Below, one piece after another: positions 10,706 through 20,488 of a DNA stretch of 64,000 nt (positions are counted from its first letter, which is position 1; each line of letters opens with the position of its first letter). A program made the position numbers and the translations under genes. The stretch is from JBBSBL01 sp963735885 (GTDB lineage: Bacteria > Actinomycetota > Thermoleophilia > Solirubrobacterales > Solirubrobacteraceae), in assembly GCA_963735885.1 (NCBI GenBank), contig CAVTMP010000004.1:1-64000 (forward strand), in the 5' to 3' direction. Under the pieces are notes generated by a model. The model was not told the DNA's origin, ran no database searches, and worked only from the letters and a program-made list of their open reading frames with translations.

Positions 10706-11030
10706 TGGCGCGCGAGTCGGCGGCCGCCGCCGCCGAGATCGAGCTCGGCCGACCGCTCGGGCAGGCGCTCGCCGGGCTCGCGCCCGCAGCCCCGCCGCCG
10801 GGATGGCCCCGCTCATCGGGGCGATCGAGCGGGGCGCGCGCCTCGGCGCCCCGCTGGCGGACGCGCTCGCGGCGCAGGCGCGCGAGGCCCGGGCGCTGCG
10901 GGCCGCCCGGGTCCGCGAGCACGCCGCCCGCGCGGCGCCGAAGATCCAGCTCGTCGTCGCCCTCGCGCTCGTCCCGTCGGTGCTGCTGCTCGTGGCGGCG
11001 GCGACGCTCGGGACGCTCGCCGCGCGGTGA
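10705..11030 (+). pseudogene. TadC/GspF-like membrane protein, C-terminal fragment
   Basis: Only the last 110 residues or so are present. They read LARESAAAAAEIELGRPLGQ, then after a shift near 10780-10800 PLIGAIERGARLGAPLADAL, a basic helix, and a final hydrophobic helix IQLVVALALVPSVLLLVAAA ending in TLAAR. This pattern matches the C-terminal half of type II secretion F-domain proteins of the Tad (Flp pilus) type. The N-terminal half is lost at the chimeric junction, so I annotate it as a fragment, not a decayed gene. It ends about 460 bp before mraZ. Confidence 0.6.
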
Positions 11031-11492
11031 ACCGGGGCGGGTGCGGCCGCCGGGCGCAGCTCGCCCGCGCGGCGTCGTTGCGAACGACGGCATGGAACGA
11101 GCTCGTTCGTCGCGGCGTCCACCTCGACGCGTGAAGATTCGTACGCCCGCGCGGGGGTGGGCCCCGCCGAGACGCACACGCCGCGGCGGAAGGGCGCCCG
11201 TCGCGCCCCCGGACTGCAATCCGCCGCCCAGCGGCGCCGGCTGCACCGGAGCTTGCGGGGAGCGCGCGACCGGCTCGCCCGGCCTCCCACCGCCGAGATC
11301 CCCGCCACCGCGGGGGATGTGGGCGGCCGGGACCTCTCCCGAGCAGCGAAGTGGGGGAGCACAAACAATTTGTGTTGCAGAGTGGGGGAGAGTGGGATAG
11401 GTTGCCGATCGTCTCAGCAACGGAGACCGGGGTGGCAGGGCTCCTCCCACCCGGCCACCCCGGTCCTCCATCGCCAATCGCCGAGATCCCAC
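11031..11492. other. Intergenic region upstream of the division/cell-wall cluster
   Basis: No convincing gene is seen in these 462 bases. A hairpin with 7-nt arms and a GCG loop lies at 11073-11089 (CGTCGTT/AACGACG) just after the TadC fragment and may end its transcript, though no T-run follows. A 14-nt perfect palindrome GAACGAGCTCGTTC lies at 11095-11108. The right half carries the MraZ-type boxes described separately. A GTG-initiated open frame from 11157 has the arginine-rich composition of a GC-rich chance frame and was not annotated. Confidence 0.6.
11352..11397 (+). promoter_or_regulatory. Candidate MraZ operator (TGGGN boxes)
   Basis: TGGGG at 11383-11387 and TGGGA at 11393-11397 are separated by exactly five bases, the spacing known for MraZ operators. 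A further TGGGG lies 31 bp upstream at 11352-11356. Between them is a perfect inverted repeat CACAAA-CAA-TTTGTG (11360-11374). This AT-richer patch in a very GC-rich region is the probable promoter of the cluster, about 100 bp before mraZ. Autoregulation by MraZ is known from other bacteria and inferred here. Confidence 0.6.
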
Positions 11493-11922
11493 GTGGCCTT
11501 CCGCGGAACCTTCGACCACACGCTCGACGCGAAGAACCGCCTCACGGTTCCCTCGAAGTTCCGCGCCGCGCTGTCCGACGGGGTCGTCGTCTCCCGCGGC
11601 ATCGAGGCCTGCGCCGCCCTCTGGCGCCCGGCGACTACGAGGCCTGGACCGAGGAGATGGTCGGCGCGATGGGCCGGCTCACCACCGACGGCCGCCAGTT
11701 CCGCCGCTATCTCCGCCAGCTCCTTCGAGACCGAGCTCGACGCCGCCGGCCGCGTGATGATCCCCGCGCGCCTGATCGAGCACGCCGACCTGCGCAAGGA
11801 CGTGGTCGTCGTCGGCACGGGGAGTGCCTCGAGGTCTGGGACCGCACGGCCTGGGCCTCCTACGACGCCGCGGTCAGCCCGAGATCCCCGACCTCACCGC
11901 CTCCATTGGCTCTACTGCTTGA
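11493..11922 (+). CDS. mraZ: Transcriptional regulator MraZ (frameshifted)
   Basis: The GTG at 11493 gives MAFRGTFDHTLDAKNRLTVP, the classic start of the first AbrB-like swapped-hairpin domain. The second domain begins at FETELDAAGRVMIPARLIEH. About 143 residues result when one missing base near 11630, one inserted base near 11713, one missing G near 11822 and one missing C near 11882 are corrected. MraZ is a ring-shaped DNA-binding regulator of the division and cell-wall cluster and the first gene of that cluster. The stop sits one base before rsmH. The TGGGN boxes upstream fit its known operator. Confidence 0.85.
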
Positions 11923-11923
11923 C

Positions 11924-12867
11924 ATGACCGCGACGCACATCCCGGTGCTCGCCGGCGAGCTGATCGACCTCGTCCGGCCGGAGTCGGGCGAGGTCGCCGT
12001 CGACTGCACGGTCGGCGGCGGCGGTCACGCGCGCCTCATCGCCGAGCGGATCGGGCCCGCCGGCACGCTGATCGGCATCGACCGCGACCCGCTCGCGGAG
12101 GAGCGCTTCGCCGAGGTCGCGGCCGAGGTGACCTGCCGGACGCGCTTCATCCGCGCCGACTTCGTGACCGGGCTCGAGCCGCTGCGCGACGAGGGCGTCG
12201 ACGCCGACCTCGTCTACCTCGACCTCGGGATGTCCTCGATGCAGGTCGACACCTGGGAGCGCGGCTTCTCCTACGTCTACGACGCGCCGCTCGACATGCG
12301 GATGGACCCCGACCAGGAGCTCACCGCGCGCGAGATCGTCAACACCTGGGACGAGCGCCGCCTCGCGCGCGCGCTTCGCGAGTACGGCGAGGAGCGCTAC
12401 GCCGGCCCGATCGCGCGCGCGATCGTCGGGGCCCGCGACCGCTCGGAGATCGCCACGACCTCCGAGCTCGTCGAGATCGTCACGGCGCGATCCCGGCGCC
12501 GGCGCAGTTCGGCGGCGGCCACCCGGCCAAGCGCGTCTTCCAGGCCCTGCGGATCGCGGTCAACGACGAGCTCGACCAGCTCGACGGCGCGCTGCCCCTC
12601 GCGTGGGCGCTGCTGCGTCCCGGCGGTCGCCTGGCGGCGATCAGCTTCCACTCGCTCGAGGACCGCCGGGTCAAGCGCTTTCTCGCCGCCCGGGCCCGCG
12701 GCTGCATCTGCCCGCCCGACCTGCCGGTCTGCGCGTGCGGTCGCGAGCCCGAGGCCGAGCTGCTGACGCGCCGCGCGGTCGCGCCCACCGCGGGCGAGGT
12801 CGCGGCGAACCCGCGGGCGAGGTCGGCGCGACTGCGCGCCGCGCGCAAGCTCGAGGTCGGCGCGTGA
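11924..12867 (+). CDS. rsmH: 16S rRNA (cytosine-1402-N4)-methyltransferase
   Basis: The ATG lies directly after the mraZ stop. The protein, about 314 residues, starts HIPVLAGELIDLVRPESGE and has the S-adenosylmethionine loop DCTVGGGGHARLI, then LVYLDLGMSSMQVD, DMRMDPDQELTAREIVNTW and FQALRIAVNDEL, all diagnostic for RsmH. It ends with the expected ISFHSLEDRRVK and a cysteine cluster. A base is lost (or two gained) near 12487, so the two halves read in different frames. Its TGA overlaps the GTG of the next gene. Confidence 0.9.
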
Positions 12868-13640
12868 CCCCGCCGGCCGCCACCGCCGCCGCGGCCCGGC
12901 GCCGGGCGCTCGCGCCCCGCGTCCCGCGCCGGGTCTCCGGGCCGGTCGCGCCGGCGCGCGCCCCGGCGGCGCGCCCCCGGCCGGCGGTCGCCGCGCCCGG
13001 CATCCCGCTGGGAGCGCGGGTCGCGGGCCTCGTCCGACGCGCCCCCGACCACGCCGTGACGCACCGCCTCGTACGCGGGCGCACGTGGATCGTCGTTCTC
13101 GCCGTGGCGCTGACCGGGATCGTGTTCATGCAGGTCACGCTCCTGCGCATGCACGCCGGGATCGGTCGCGCGCTCGAGCGCAGCGCGGTGCTCGAGCGCT
13201 CCAACGCCTCGCTGCGACGCGAGATCTCGGCCGGCTCGAGCGACGACCGCATCCTCTCGGCGGCCGTCCGCATGGGCTTCATCCAGCCCGCGGCGGGCTC
13301 GCCGCGCTATCTCGCCGCGGCCCGCGGCGACACGCGTCGCGCGCTCGCCGCGCTCGCCCGCGGCACCGTCGGCGGCGGCACCGCCCTCGCGTCCGCGCCG
13401 ACCGATGCCACCGCCGGGACCGGCAGCGCGGCCGACACGACGAGTGCCGACGGAAGCGCCGCCCCGCCCGCGGTCGAGGCCCCGGTGCCCGCCGGCGACC
13501 CCGCCGCCGCCCCGGCGGCGCCGACCGACACCGCCGCGGCCGGCGCGGGCGGGGACACCGCGGCCGCGACCCCGGCGCCCACCGGCAGCGCCGGGCCCGT
13601 CGCGGCGGCCGGCGGCGGCGCGGCCGCGAGCGGCCAGTAA
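12864..13640 (+). CDS. ftsL: FtsL-like septal membrane protein with low-complexity tail
   Basis: The GTG at 12864 overlaps the rsmH stop. The 258-residue product has a basic, Pro/Ala-rich cytoplasmic N-terminus, one transmembrane helix (TWIVVLAVALTGIVFMQVTL, residues about 75-95), and a short coiled-coil segment, ERSAVLERSNASLRREI, as in FtsL/DivIC proteins. A long Ala/Pro/Thr/Gly-rich tail follows. Position between rsmH and the transpeptidase supports FtsL, which scaffolds the divisome with FtsB and FtsQ. The tail makes the protein longer than typical FtsL (about 100-180 residues). Assignment rests on context and topology, not on a sequence signature. Confidence 0.7.
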   Translation: MTPPAATAAAARRRALAPRVPRRVSGPVAPARAPAARPRPAVAAPGIPLGARVAGLVRRAPDHAVTHRLVRGRTWIVVLAVALTGIVFMQVTLLRMHAGIGRALERSAVLERSNASLRREISAGSSDDRILSAAVRMGFIQPAAGSPRYLAAARGDTRRALAALARGTVGGGTALASAPTDATAGTGSAADTTSADGSAAPPAVEAPVPAGDPAAAPAAPTDTAAAGAGGDTAAATPAPTGSAGPVAAAGGGAAASGQ

Positions 13641-13649
13641 CGGGTGGGC

Positions 13650-15306
13650 ATGATCGAGCGGCGCATCGGCCTGCTCTTCGTCGTCTTCGCGGGGCTCCTG
13701 CTCCTCGCCGGCCTCCGCGCCTCGTACTTCGGGCTCATCCGGCACGACTCGCTCAGCCGGGTCGCCGCCACCCAGCAGGTCCAGACGCTCGACCTCCCGG
13801 CGATGCGCGGAACCGTCTCCGATCGCCGCGGCGTCGACCTCGCGGTGAGCGAGCCGGCCGACGACGTCGTCGCCAACCCGCGGCAGGTCCGCAACCCGCC
13901 GCGGCTCGCGGCGCGGCTCGCGCCGCTGCTCGGCGTCGACCCGAACACGCTGACGGCGAAGCTCTCGGACCGCACGCGCGGCTTCGTGTACCTCGCCCGC
14001 CAGGTGCCCGCCACGGCCTCCGACCGGGTCCGGCGCCTGAAGGCCGACGGGCTCACGTTCCTCCCCGCGATGAAGCGCACCTACCCGCGCGGGGTCGCCG
14101 CCGCCCAGGTGCTCGGCATGGTCGGGATCGACGGGAAGCCGCTCGCCGGCCTCGAGCTCGGCCAGAACGAGACGCTCGGCGGCCAGGGCGGCCGCCGCCG
14201 CATCGTGAGCGACGCGCTCGGCCAGCCGATCTCGATCACCGACGAGCATCCGGTGGAGGCCGGCCACGACGTGCGGCTCACGCTCGACGCCGCGCTGCAG
14301 GACCAGGTCGAGCGCGTCCTCGACGGCGTCGGCCAGGCCTACCGTCCGAAGGGCGCCACGGCGATCGTCATGGACCCGCGCGACGGGAACGTGCTCGCGC
14401 TCGCCAACTGGCCGCGCGTGGACGCCAACGACGCCGGCTCCGCGCCCGCCTACGCCCGCCAGGACCGGGCCGTCGGCTTCACCTACGAGCCCGGCTCGAC
14501 GTTCAAGGCGTTCACGGTCGCCGCGGCCCTGCAGGACCGCAAGGTGACCCCCGACACGCCGTTCGGGCTCCCGGTCGAGCTCCAGGTCGCCGACCGCAAG
14601 ATCCACGACGCCCACGATCGCGGGCCCGAGACCCTCACGGTCAGCCAGATCCTGGCCCAGTCGAGCAACGTCGGCGCGGTGCTCGTCGGCATGCGGCTCG
14701 GCAAGCGGCGCTTCGACCACTGGGTGCGCGCGTTCGGGTTCGGCCGGCCGACGGGGATCGGGCTCCCCGGCGAGGAGCAGGGCATCGTGCTCCCGTGGCG
14801 CCAGTACTCCGGCTCCTCGATGGGCAACCTGCCGATCGGCCAGGGCGAGGCGGTCACGCCGCTCCAGATGGCGACGGCGTACACGGCGATCGCGAACGGC
14901 GGCGTCCTGCGCCGCCCGCGCCTCGTCGCCGCCGTGGACGGCAAGCCGGTGGCGCCGGCGCCCGGGCGCCGCGTCATCTCGGCCGGGACCGCCGCGCAGG
15001 TGCGCCGGATGCTCCGCGGGGTGCTCGCGCCGGGCGGGACGGCGTCGGAGGCGTCGATCCCCGGCTACGACCTCGCCGGCAAGACCGGCACGGCCGAGAA
15101 GCCCGACCCGGTGACCGGCACCTACTCGAAGTCGCGCTACATCGCGTCGTTCGTCGGCTTCGCGCCGGCGCGCGAGCCCGCGGCTGCTCGTCACCGTGAT
15201 GGTCGACGAGCCGCAGGGCTCGATCTACGGCGGCCAGGTGGCCGCCCCGGCGTTCACGCGGATCGCGGCGTTCGCCCTGCCCTACCTCGGCATCCCGCCG
15301 CGCTGA
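13650..15306 (+). CDS. ftsI: Penicillin-binding protein 2/3, septal transpeptidase
   Basis: The ATG at 13650 (in-frame GTG at 13644) opens a single-pass class B penicillin-binding protein of about 550 residues. The N-terminal helix is followed by a dimerisation domain (PAMRGTVSDRRGVDLAVS) and a transpeptidase domain. That domain has the catalytic SxxK in EPGSTFKAF (Ser about 283), SSN (about 338) and KTGTAE (about 478). It cross-links septal peptidoglycan and works with FtsW. One extra base near 15180 shifts the last 40 residues, which resume as LLVTVMVDEPQGSIYGGQVA. A separate short promoter element for murE follows the stop. Confidence 0.92.
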
Positions 15307-15325
15307 GCGCCGCCCGGGCCGCGCC

Positions 15326-15331
15326 TAGACT
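15326..15331 (+). promoter_or_regulatory. -10-like TAGACT just before murE
   Basis: TAGACT ends seven bases before the murE ATG at 15339. At that distance transcription would begin at or next to the start codon, giving a leaderless mRNA. The gap between ftsI and murE is only 32 bases and has no clear Shine-Dalgarno sequence. Confidence 0.4.
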
Positions 15332-15338
15332 GCCCGCG

Positions 15339-16780
15339 ATGCGGCTCCACGAGCTGATGGCCGGCGCCGGGGCGCTGCCCGCGGCGGACCCGGAGATCAC
15401 CGCCCTGGCCTACGACACCCGCCGGGTCGGGCCGGGGACGCTGTTCTTCTGCGTCCCGGGCTTCACGCGCGACGGGCACGACTTCGCCGGCGCCGCGCTC
15501 GCGGCCGGCGCCGCGGCGCTGGTCGTCGAGCGACCGCTCGGCGCTCGGCGTGCCCGAGGTCCTCGTGCCCGGCGTGCGCGCCGCGATGGCGCCGGCCGCC
15601 GCGCGCTTCGACGGCGACCCGACCGCGCGGCTCGACGTCGTCGGGGTCACCGGCACGAACGGGAAGACCACGACCGCGTTCCTCGTCCGCGCGCTGCTCG
15701 AGGCCGCCGGCCGGCCGACCGGGCTGCTCGGCACCGTCACGTCGGTCGTCGGCGGCGAGAGCGCGAGGTCGAGCGCACCACCCCGGAGGCGATCGACCTC
15801 CAGCCGACGTTCCGCGCGATGCTCGACGCCGGCGACGTGGCCTGCGCGATGGAGGTGTCCTCCCACGCGCTCGAGCTCCGCCGCGCCGACGCGATCCACT
15901 TGGCGGTGGCGATCTTCACGAACCTCACCCAGGACCACCTCGACTTCCATCCCACGATGGAGGACTACTTCGTGGCCAAGCGCCGGCTGTTCGAGGCCGG
16001 GCCCGCCCACGCGGTCGTCAACGTCGACGACCCCTACGGCGCGCGGCTCGCCGCCGAGCTCCCGGCCGCGATCACCTTCGCGATCGAGGCCGAGGGGCCG
16101 ACTGGCGCGCCGTCGGGATCGACACCGGACTCGCCGGCTCGGCGCTGACCGTCCGCGCGCCCGAGGGCGAGGTCGCGCTGCGCTCGCCGCTGCCCGGGCG
16201 CTTCAACGTCGCCAACGTCCTCGGCGCGGCGGCGGCGGTCCGCGCGCTCGGCGTCCCGCTGGAGACGATCGCCGCCGCGCTGCCCGACGCGGGCCGCGTC
16301 CCCGGCCGCTTCGAGCCCGTCGACGAGGGCCAGGAGTTCGCCGTGCTCGTCGACTACGCCCACACGCCCGACTCGCTCGAGAACGTCCTGCGCGCCGCGC
16401 GGGAGATCGGCGAGCGCCGGCTCGTCTGCGTGTTCGGCTGCGGCGGCGACCGCGACCGCGGCAAGCGCCCGCTGATGGGCGAGATCGCGGCGCGGCTCGC
16501 CGACCGCGCGATCGTCACCTCCGACAACCCGCGCTCCGAGCCGCCGGAGGCGATCGTCGCGGAGATCCTGGCCGGCGCCGGCCCGGGCGCCGAGGCCGAG
16601 GTCGACCGCCGCGCGGCGATCGGCGCGGCGATCGCGGAGGCCGGCCCGGGCGACGTCGTCGTGATCGCCGGCAAGGGCCACGAGCAGGGCCAGGAGTTCG
16701 CCGGCGGGGAGAAGGTCCCGTTCGACGACGTCACCGTGGCGCGCGAGGCGCTGCGCGCCGCCGGGACGCCCGCCGGATGA
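15339..16780 (+). CDS. murE: UDP-MurNAc-tripeptide synthetase (meso-DAP type, frameshifted)
   Basis: The repaired product is about 480 residues. It carries the Mur ligase ATP loop VTGTNGKTTT, the carbamylated-lysine region with ERTTPEAIDLQ, the EVSSHALEL segment, NLTQDHLDFH, VDYAHTPDSLENVL and the substrate-selective DNPRSEPP. The last motif is the hallmark of enzymes that add meso-diaminopimelate. An extra base near 15541 and missing bases near 15763 and 16097 split it into three frames. The stop overlaps the murF ATG (ATGA), so translation is coupled. Confidence 0.9.
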
Positions 16781-18150
16781 GGGACTGGCCCGCCGAGCGG
16801 ATCGCGGCCGCCGCCGGGGCCGAGCTCCTGCGCGGGCCGCGCGAGCCGGGCCACGGACCGCTCGCCGCCACGGTGGACTCCCGCGAGGCCGGCCCGGGGG
16901 ACCTCTTCGTCGGGCTCCCGGGCGCGAACGTCGACGGCGGCGCCTACGCCGCCGCCGCGCTGGCCGCCGGCGCCTGGGGCGTGCTCGCGACGCCGGAGCA
17001 CGCGCGGGCGGCGCTCGACGCGGCCCCGGCCGGAGCGCTGCTCGCGGCGCCCGATCCGCCCGCGGCGCTCGGCGCGCTCGCCCGCGCGGTGCGGCGGGAC
17101 CTCGGGGCGCGGGTCGTGGGGGTCACCGGCTCGACCGGGAAGACCTCGACCAAGGACATCCTCGCGACCGTGCTGGCGCCGGCCCGCGAGACGGTGGCGA
17201 GCCGCGCGAACTTCAACACCGAGATCGGGCTGCCGCTCGAGATCCTCGCCGCGCCGCCCGGCACCGAGGTGCTCGTGCTCGAGATGGCCATGCGCGGGCC
17301 CGGGCAGATCGCCGAGCTCGCGGCCATCGCCGAGCCGGACGTGTCGGTGATCGTCAACGTCGGGCCCGTGCACCTCGAGCTGCTGGGATCGATCGAGGCG
17401 ATCGCCGCGGCGAAGGCGGAGCTGATCGCGCGACCTCCGTCCCGGCGGCACGGCCGTCGTCCCGGCGGACGAGCCGCTGCTCGAGCCCCACCTGGCGCGA
17501 GGACGTCGACGTCGTCACGTTCGGCGAGGGCGGCGACGTGCGCCTGCTCGCCGCCGACGGGCACGCGCTCCGCGTCGACCTCGCCGGCGAGGGCGTGGCG
17601 CTCGAGCTGTCCTTCACCCAGGCCCACCACCGCACGAACCTGCTCGCCGCGCTGGCCGCCGCGCGCGCCCTCGGAGTGGCGCCGCCGGCGCGGCTCGCGG
17701 TCGCCTTCTCCGCGCTGCGCGGCGAGCGGATCGAGCTCCCGGGCGGGATCACCGTCATCAACGACTGCTACAACGCCAACCCGATGTCGATGCGCGCGGC
17801 CCTCGACGACCTCGCGGCCGTGGCCGCGTCCAAGCCCGGGGGCGGGCGCCGCGTGGCGGTGCTCGGCGACATGCTCGAGCTCGGTCCCGACGAGGCGGCC
17901 TTCCACGCCGCGATCGGCGCCACGCCGCCGCCGCCGGGGTGGACGTGCTCGTCACCGTCGGCCCGCTCGCCGCCGCCGCCGGCCGCGCGTTCCCGGGCGA
18001 GGCGATCGCCGTGGCGCGCGCCGGCGAGGCCGCGGACGCGCTCCCGGGGCTGCTCGAGCCCGGCGACACCGTGCTCGTCAAGGGCTCGCGCGGCGTCGGC
18101 TCGAGGTCGTCGCCCAGCGTCTCGCGGCGGCGCGCATCCCCGGGGCCTGA
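16777..18150 (+). CDS. murF: UDP-MurNAc-tripeptide D-Ala-D-Ala ligase (frameshifted)
   Basis: The start overlaps murE. The N-terminal MurF domain (VDSREAGPGDLFVGLPG) is followed by the ATP loop VTGSTGKTSTKDIL, SRANFNTEIGLPLE, EMAMRGPGQIAEL and INDCYNANPMSM. About 457 residues result after repair. Single extra bases lie near 17434 and 17493, and single losses near 17925 and 18103. The enzyme adds D-Ala-D-Ala to the tripeptide precursor, completing the cytoplasmic pentapeptide. mraY begins three bases after the stop. Confidence 0.9.
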   Translation: MRDWPAERIAAAAGAELLRGPREPGHGPLAATVDSREAGPGDLFVGLPGANVDGGAYAAAALAAGAWGVLATPEHARAALDAAPAGALLAAPDPPAALGALARAVRRDLGARVVGVTGSTGKTSTKDILATVLAPARETVASRANFNTEIGLPLEILAAPPGTEVLVLEMAMRGPGQIAELAAIAEPDVSVIVNVGPVHLELLGSIEAIAAAKAELIARPPSRRHGRRPGGRAAARAPPGARTSTSSRSARAATCACSPPTGTRSASTSPARAWRSSCPSPRPTTARTCSPRWPPRAPSEWRRRRGSRSPSPRCAASGSSSRAGSPSSTTATTPTRCRCARPSTTSRPWPRPSPGAGAAWRCSATCSSSVPTRRPSTPRSAPRRRRRGGRARHRRPARRRRRPRVPGRGDRRGARRRGRGRAPGAARARRHRARQGLARRRLEVVAQRLAAARIPGA

Positions 18151-18152
18151 GC

Positions 18153-19121
18153 GTGGGGCGCGTCCTCATCGCGGGGACGGCGTCCCTGCTCATGTGCATC
18201 TTCCTCTCGCCGCAGTTCATCTCGTTCCTGCGCGAGCGGGAGTTCGGCCAGCACATCCGCGAGGAGGGGCCGGCCGGCCACGCGGTCAAGGCCGGGACGC
18301 CGACGATGGGCGGGATCATCATCTTCGCCGCCATCGCGGTGCCGTTCCTCATCCTGTGCAAGCACGACTGGGAGGCGATGGGCGTGTTCGGCACCGCGAT
18401 CGCCTGCGCGCTGCTCGGCTTCGCCGACGACTACACGAAGATCGTCAAGCGCCGCTCGCTCGGGCTCCGCGCGCGGACGAAGCTCGGCGTGACGATCCTG
18501 ATCTCGCTCGGCCTGTGGTACGTCGCCACGCAGAAGGCCGGGCTCTCGAGCACGGTGCGCCTCCGCTTCGTCGACGTGCGAGATCGACCTCGGCTGGCTC
18601 TTCCCGGTCTTCATCTACCTCGTCGTCGCCGGCACGACGAGCGCGGTCAACCTGACCGACGGGCTCGACGGCCTCGCCGCGGGCTGCGCGGCGATCGTGC
18701 TGCTCACCTACATCGGCATCACGTTCATCACCAGCGGGCAGCGCGACCTGGCGCTGATCTCGGGCTGCCTCGTCGGCGCGTGCATCGGCTTCCTGTGGTT
18801 CAACAGCTTCCCGGCCACGATCTTCATGGGGGACACCGGGTCGCTCGGGCTCGGCGGGGCGATCGCCGGGCTCGCGGTGATGACGAAGACCGAGGTCCTG
18901 CTGGTCCTGCTCGGCGGGATCTTCGTGATCGAGGCGCTGTCGGTGCTGATCCAGGTCGTCTCGTTCCGCTTCTTCCGCAAGCGGGTGTTCCTGATGGCGC
19001 CGATCCACCACCACTTCGAGCTGCTGGCCTGGTCGGAGACGAAGATCATCCTGCGCTTCTGGATCGTGGCGCGGCGTGCGCGGCGATCGGCTTCACGCTC
19101 TACCAGTCGTCGATCACGTGA
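18153..19121 (+). CDS. mraY: Phospho-MurNAc-pentapeptide transferase
   Basis: This polytopic membrane enzyme has about 322 residues and starts at the GTG at 18153. It transfers the pentapeptide precursor to undecaprenyl phosphate, forming lipid I. Family motifs are clear: AGTPTMGGIIIF, GFADDYTK with the catalytic aspartates, NLTDGLDGLA, FMGDTGSLGLGGAIA and MAPIHHHFEL. About ten hydrophobic helices can be traced. A single C inserted at 18579 (after FVDV) and one lost base near 19074 break the frame. Its stop overlaps a GTG whose frame closes quickly, so murD starts further downstream. Confidence 0.92.
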   Translation: MGRVLIAGTASLLMCIFLSPQFISFLREREFGQHIREEGPAGHAVKAGTPTMGGIIIFAAIAVPFLILCKHDWEAMGVFGTAIACALLGFADDYTKIVKRRSLGLRARTKLGVTILISLGLWYVATQKAGLSSTVRLRFVDVRDRPRLALPGLHLPRRRRHDERGQPDRRARRPRRGLRGDRAAHLHRHHVHHQRAARPGADLGLPRRRVHRLPVVQQLPGHDLHGGHRVARARRGDRRARGDDEDRGPAGPARRDLRDRGAVGADPGRLVPLLPQAGVPDGADPPPLRAAGLVGDEDHPALLDRGAACAAIGFTLYQSSIT

Positions 19122-19161
19122 GCCCGGCGCGGCGCGCCGCGCCCCGCCGGCGCGAGCGGCC

Positions 19162-20488
19162 GTGAGGCCCCGCCCGCCGCTCCCGCCGGGGCCGTTCCTC
19201 GTCGTCGGCCTCGCGCGGTCCGGGGAGGCCGCGGCCCTCGCCCTGCGCCGGCGGGGCGAGAGCGTCGTCGGGGTCGACGCGGGCACGCCCGAGGGCGTCG
19301 GAAGGCTTCGCGCGGCCGGCGTCGAAGTCCGTCCGGATGCCGCCGGCGAGCCGCTCCCGTCCCGTGTCCGCACCCTCGTCAAGAGCCCCGGGGTCGCCGC
19401 GAGCGCGCCGGTCGTGCGGGCCGCGCGCGACGCGGGCCTGGAGGTCGTCGGCGAGCTCGAGCTCGCCTGGCGCCTGCTCGCGAACGAGTTCGTCGCGGTG
19501 ACGGGGACGAACGGCAAGACGACGACCGTCGAGCTGCTCGGACACGTCCACCGCACGGCCGGCCTGCCGGTCGCGGTGGCCGGCAACGTCGGCACCGCCC
19601 TGTCCTCGCTGGCGGACACGGTGGACGCGGCCGCGACGGTCGTCTGCGAGGCCTCCTCCTTCCAGCTCGAGGACACGACGGCCTTCGCCCCGGAGGCGAT
19701 GGTCCTGCTCAACCTCGCCGCCGACCACCTCGATCGCCACGGCACGCTCGCCGCCTACCGCGCGGCCAAGCTCCGCGGCTTCGCCCGGCAGGTGGCCGGC
19801 GACCTCGCCGTGCTGCCCGCGGGCTTCGACGCCGGCGACGTCGGCGGCGCGGCGGGGCGCGTCCGCTTCGGCGGCCGGGCCGGCGACCTCGCCGAGCGCG
19901 ACGGCGCGCTGTGGTGGCGCGGCGAGCGCCTGCTCGGGACCGGGGAGATCGCGCTGCCCGGTCCGCACAACCGGGAGAACGCGATGGCGGCCGCGGCCGT
20001 GGCCCTCGCGCGCGGGGTCGAGCGCGAGGCCGTGGCCGAGGCGCTGCGGACGTTCCCGGGCGTCGCCCATCGCCTCGAGCGGGTGGCGGAGCGCGACGGC
20101 GTGGCCTACGTCAACGACTCCAAGGCGACGAACGTGGCGAGCGCGCTCGTGGCGCTCGCGCTCCTTCCCGGCCGGCGGCGTGCACCTCATCCTCGGCGGC
20201 GTCGGGAAGGGGCAGGACTTCGCGCCGCTGCGCGACGCGGTCGCCGCGCACGCCGCGAGCGTCCACCTCATCGGCGAGGCGGCGGGCGAGATCGGCGCCG
20301 CCCTGGCGGATGCCGGCGTGCCGGTGCGCCACGACGGCGATCTCGCGACGGCGGTGGCGGCCGCCCGCGCCGCGGCCCGGCCCGGGGAGGTCGTCCTGCT
20401 CTCGCCCGCCTGCGCGAGCTTCGACCAGTACGCCGACTTCGAGGCCCGCGGCGAGCACTTCCGCGCGCTGGCGGAGGGGGCGGGATGA
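19162..20488 (+). CDS. murD: UDP-MurNAc-L-alanine:D-glutamate ligase
   Basis: The GTG at 19162 gives a protein of about 442 residues. It has a Rossmann-like N-terminus (FLVVGLARSGEAAALAL), VKSPGV, the ATP loop VTGTNGKTTTVELL, AGNVGTAL, EASSFQLEDT, LNLAADHLDRHG, GPHNRENAMAA and VNDSKATN. It adds D-glutamate to UDP-MurNAc-Ala. One extra C near 20180 shifts the frame, and the last third resumes as GGVHLILGGVGKGQDF. It ends with SPACASFDQY, the usual MurD C-terminal motif. The stop overlaps the ftsW ATG. Confidence 0.92.

Noticed and set aside
11157..11400. Small gene with GTG start upstream of mraZ
   Set aside because: The product is Arg/Pro-rich with chance-like composition. The frame runs through the presumed operator and into mraZ in the wrong frame.
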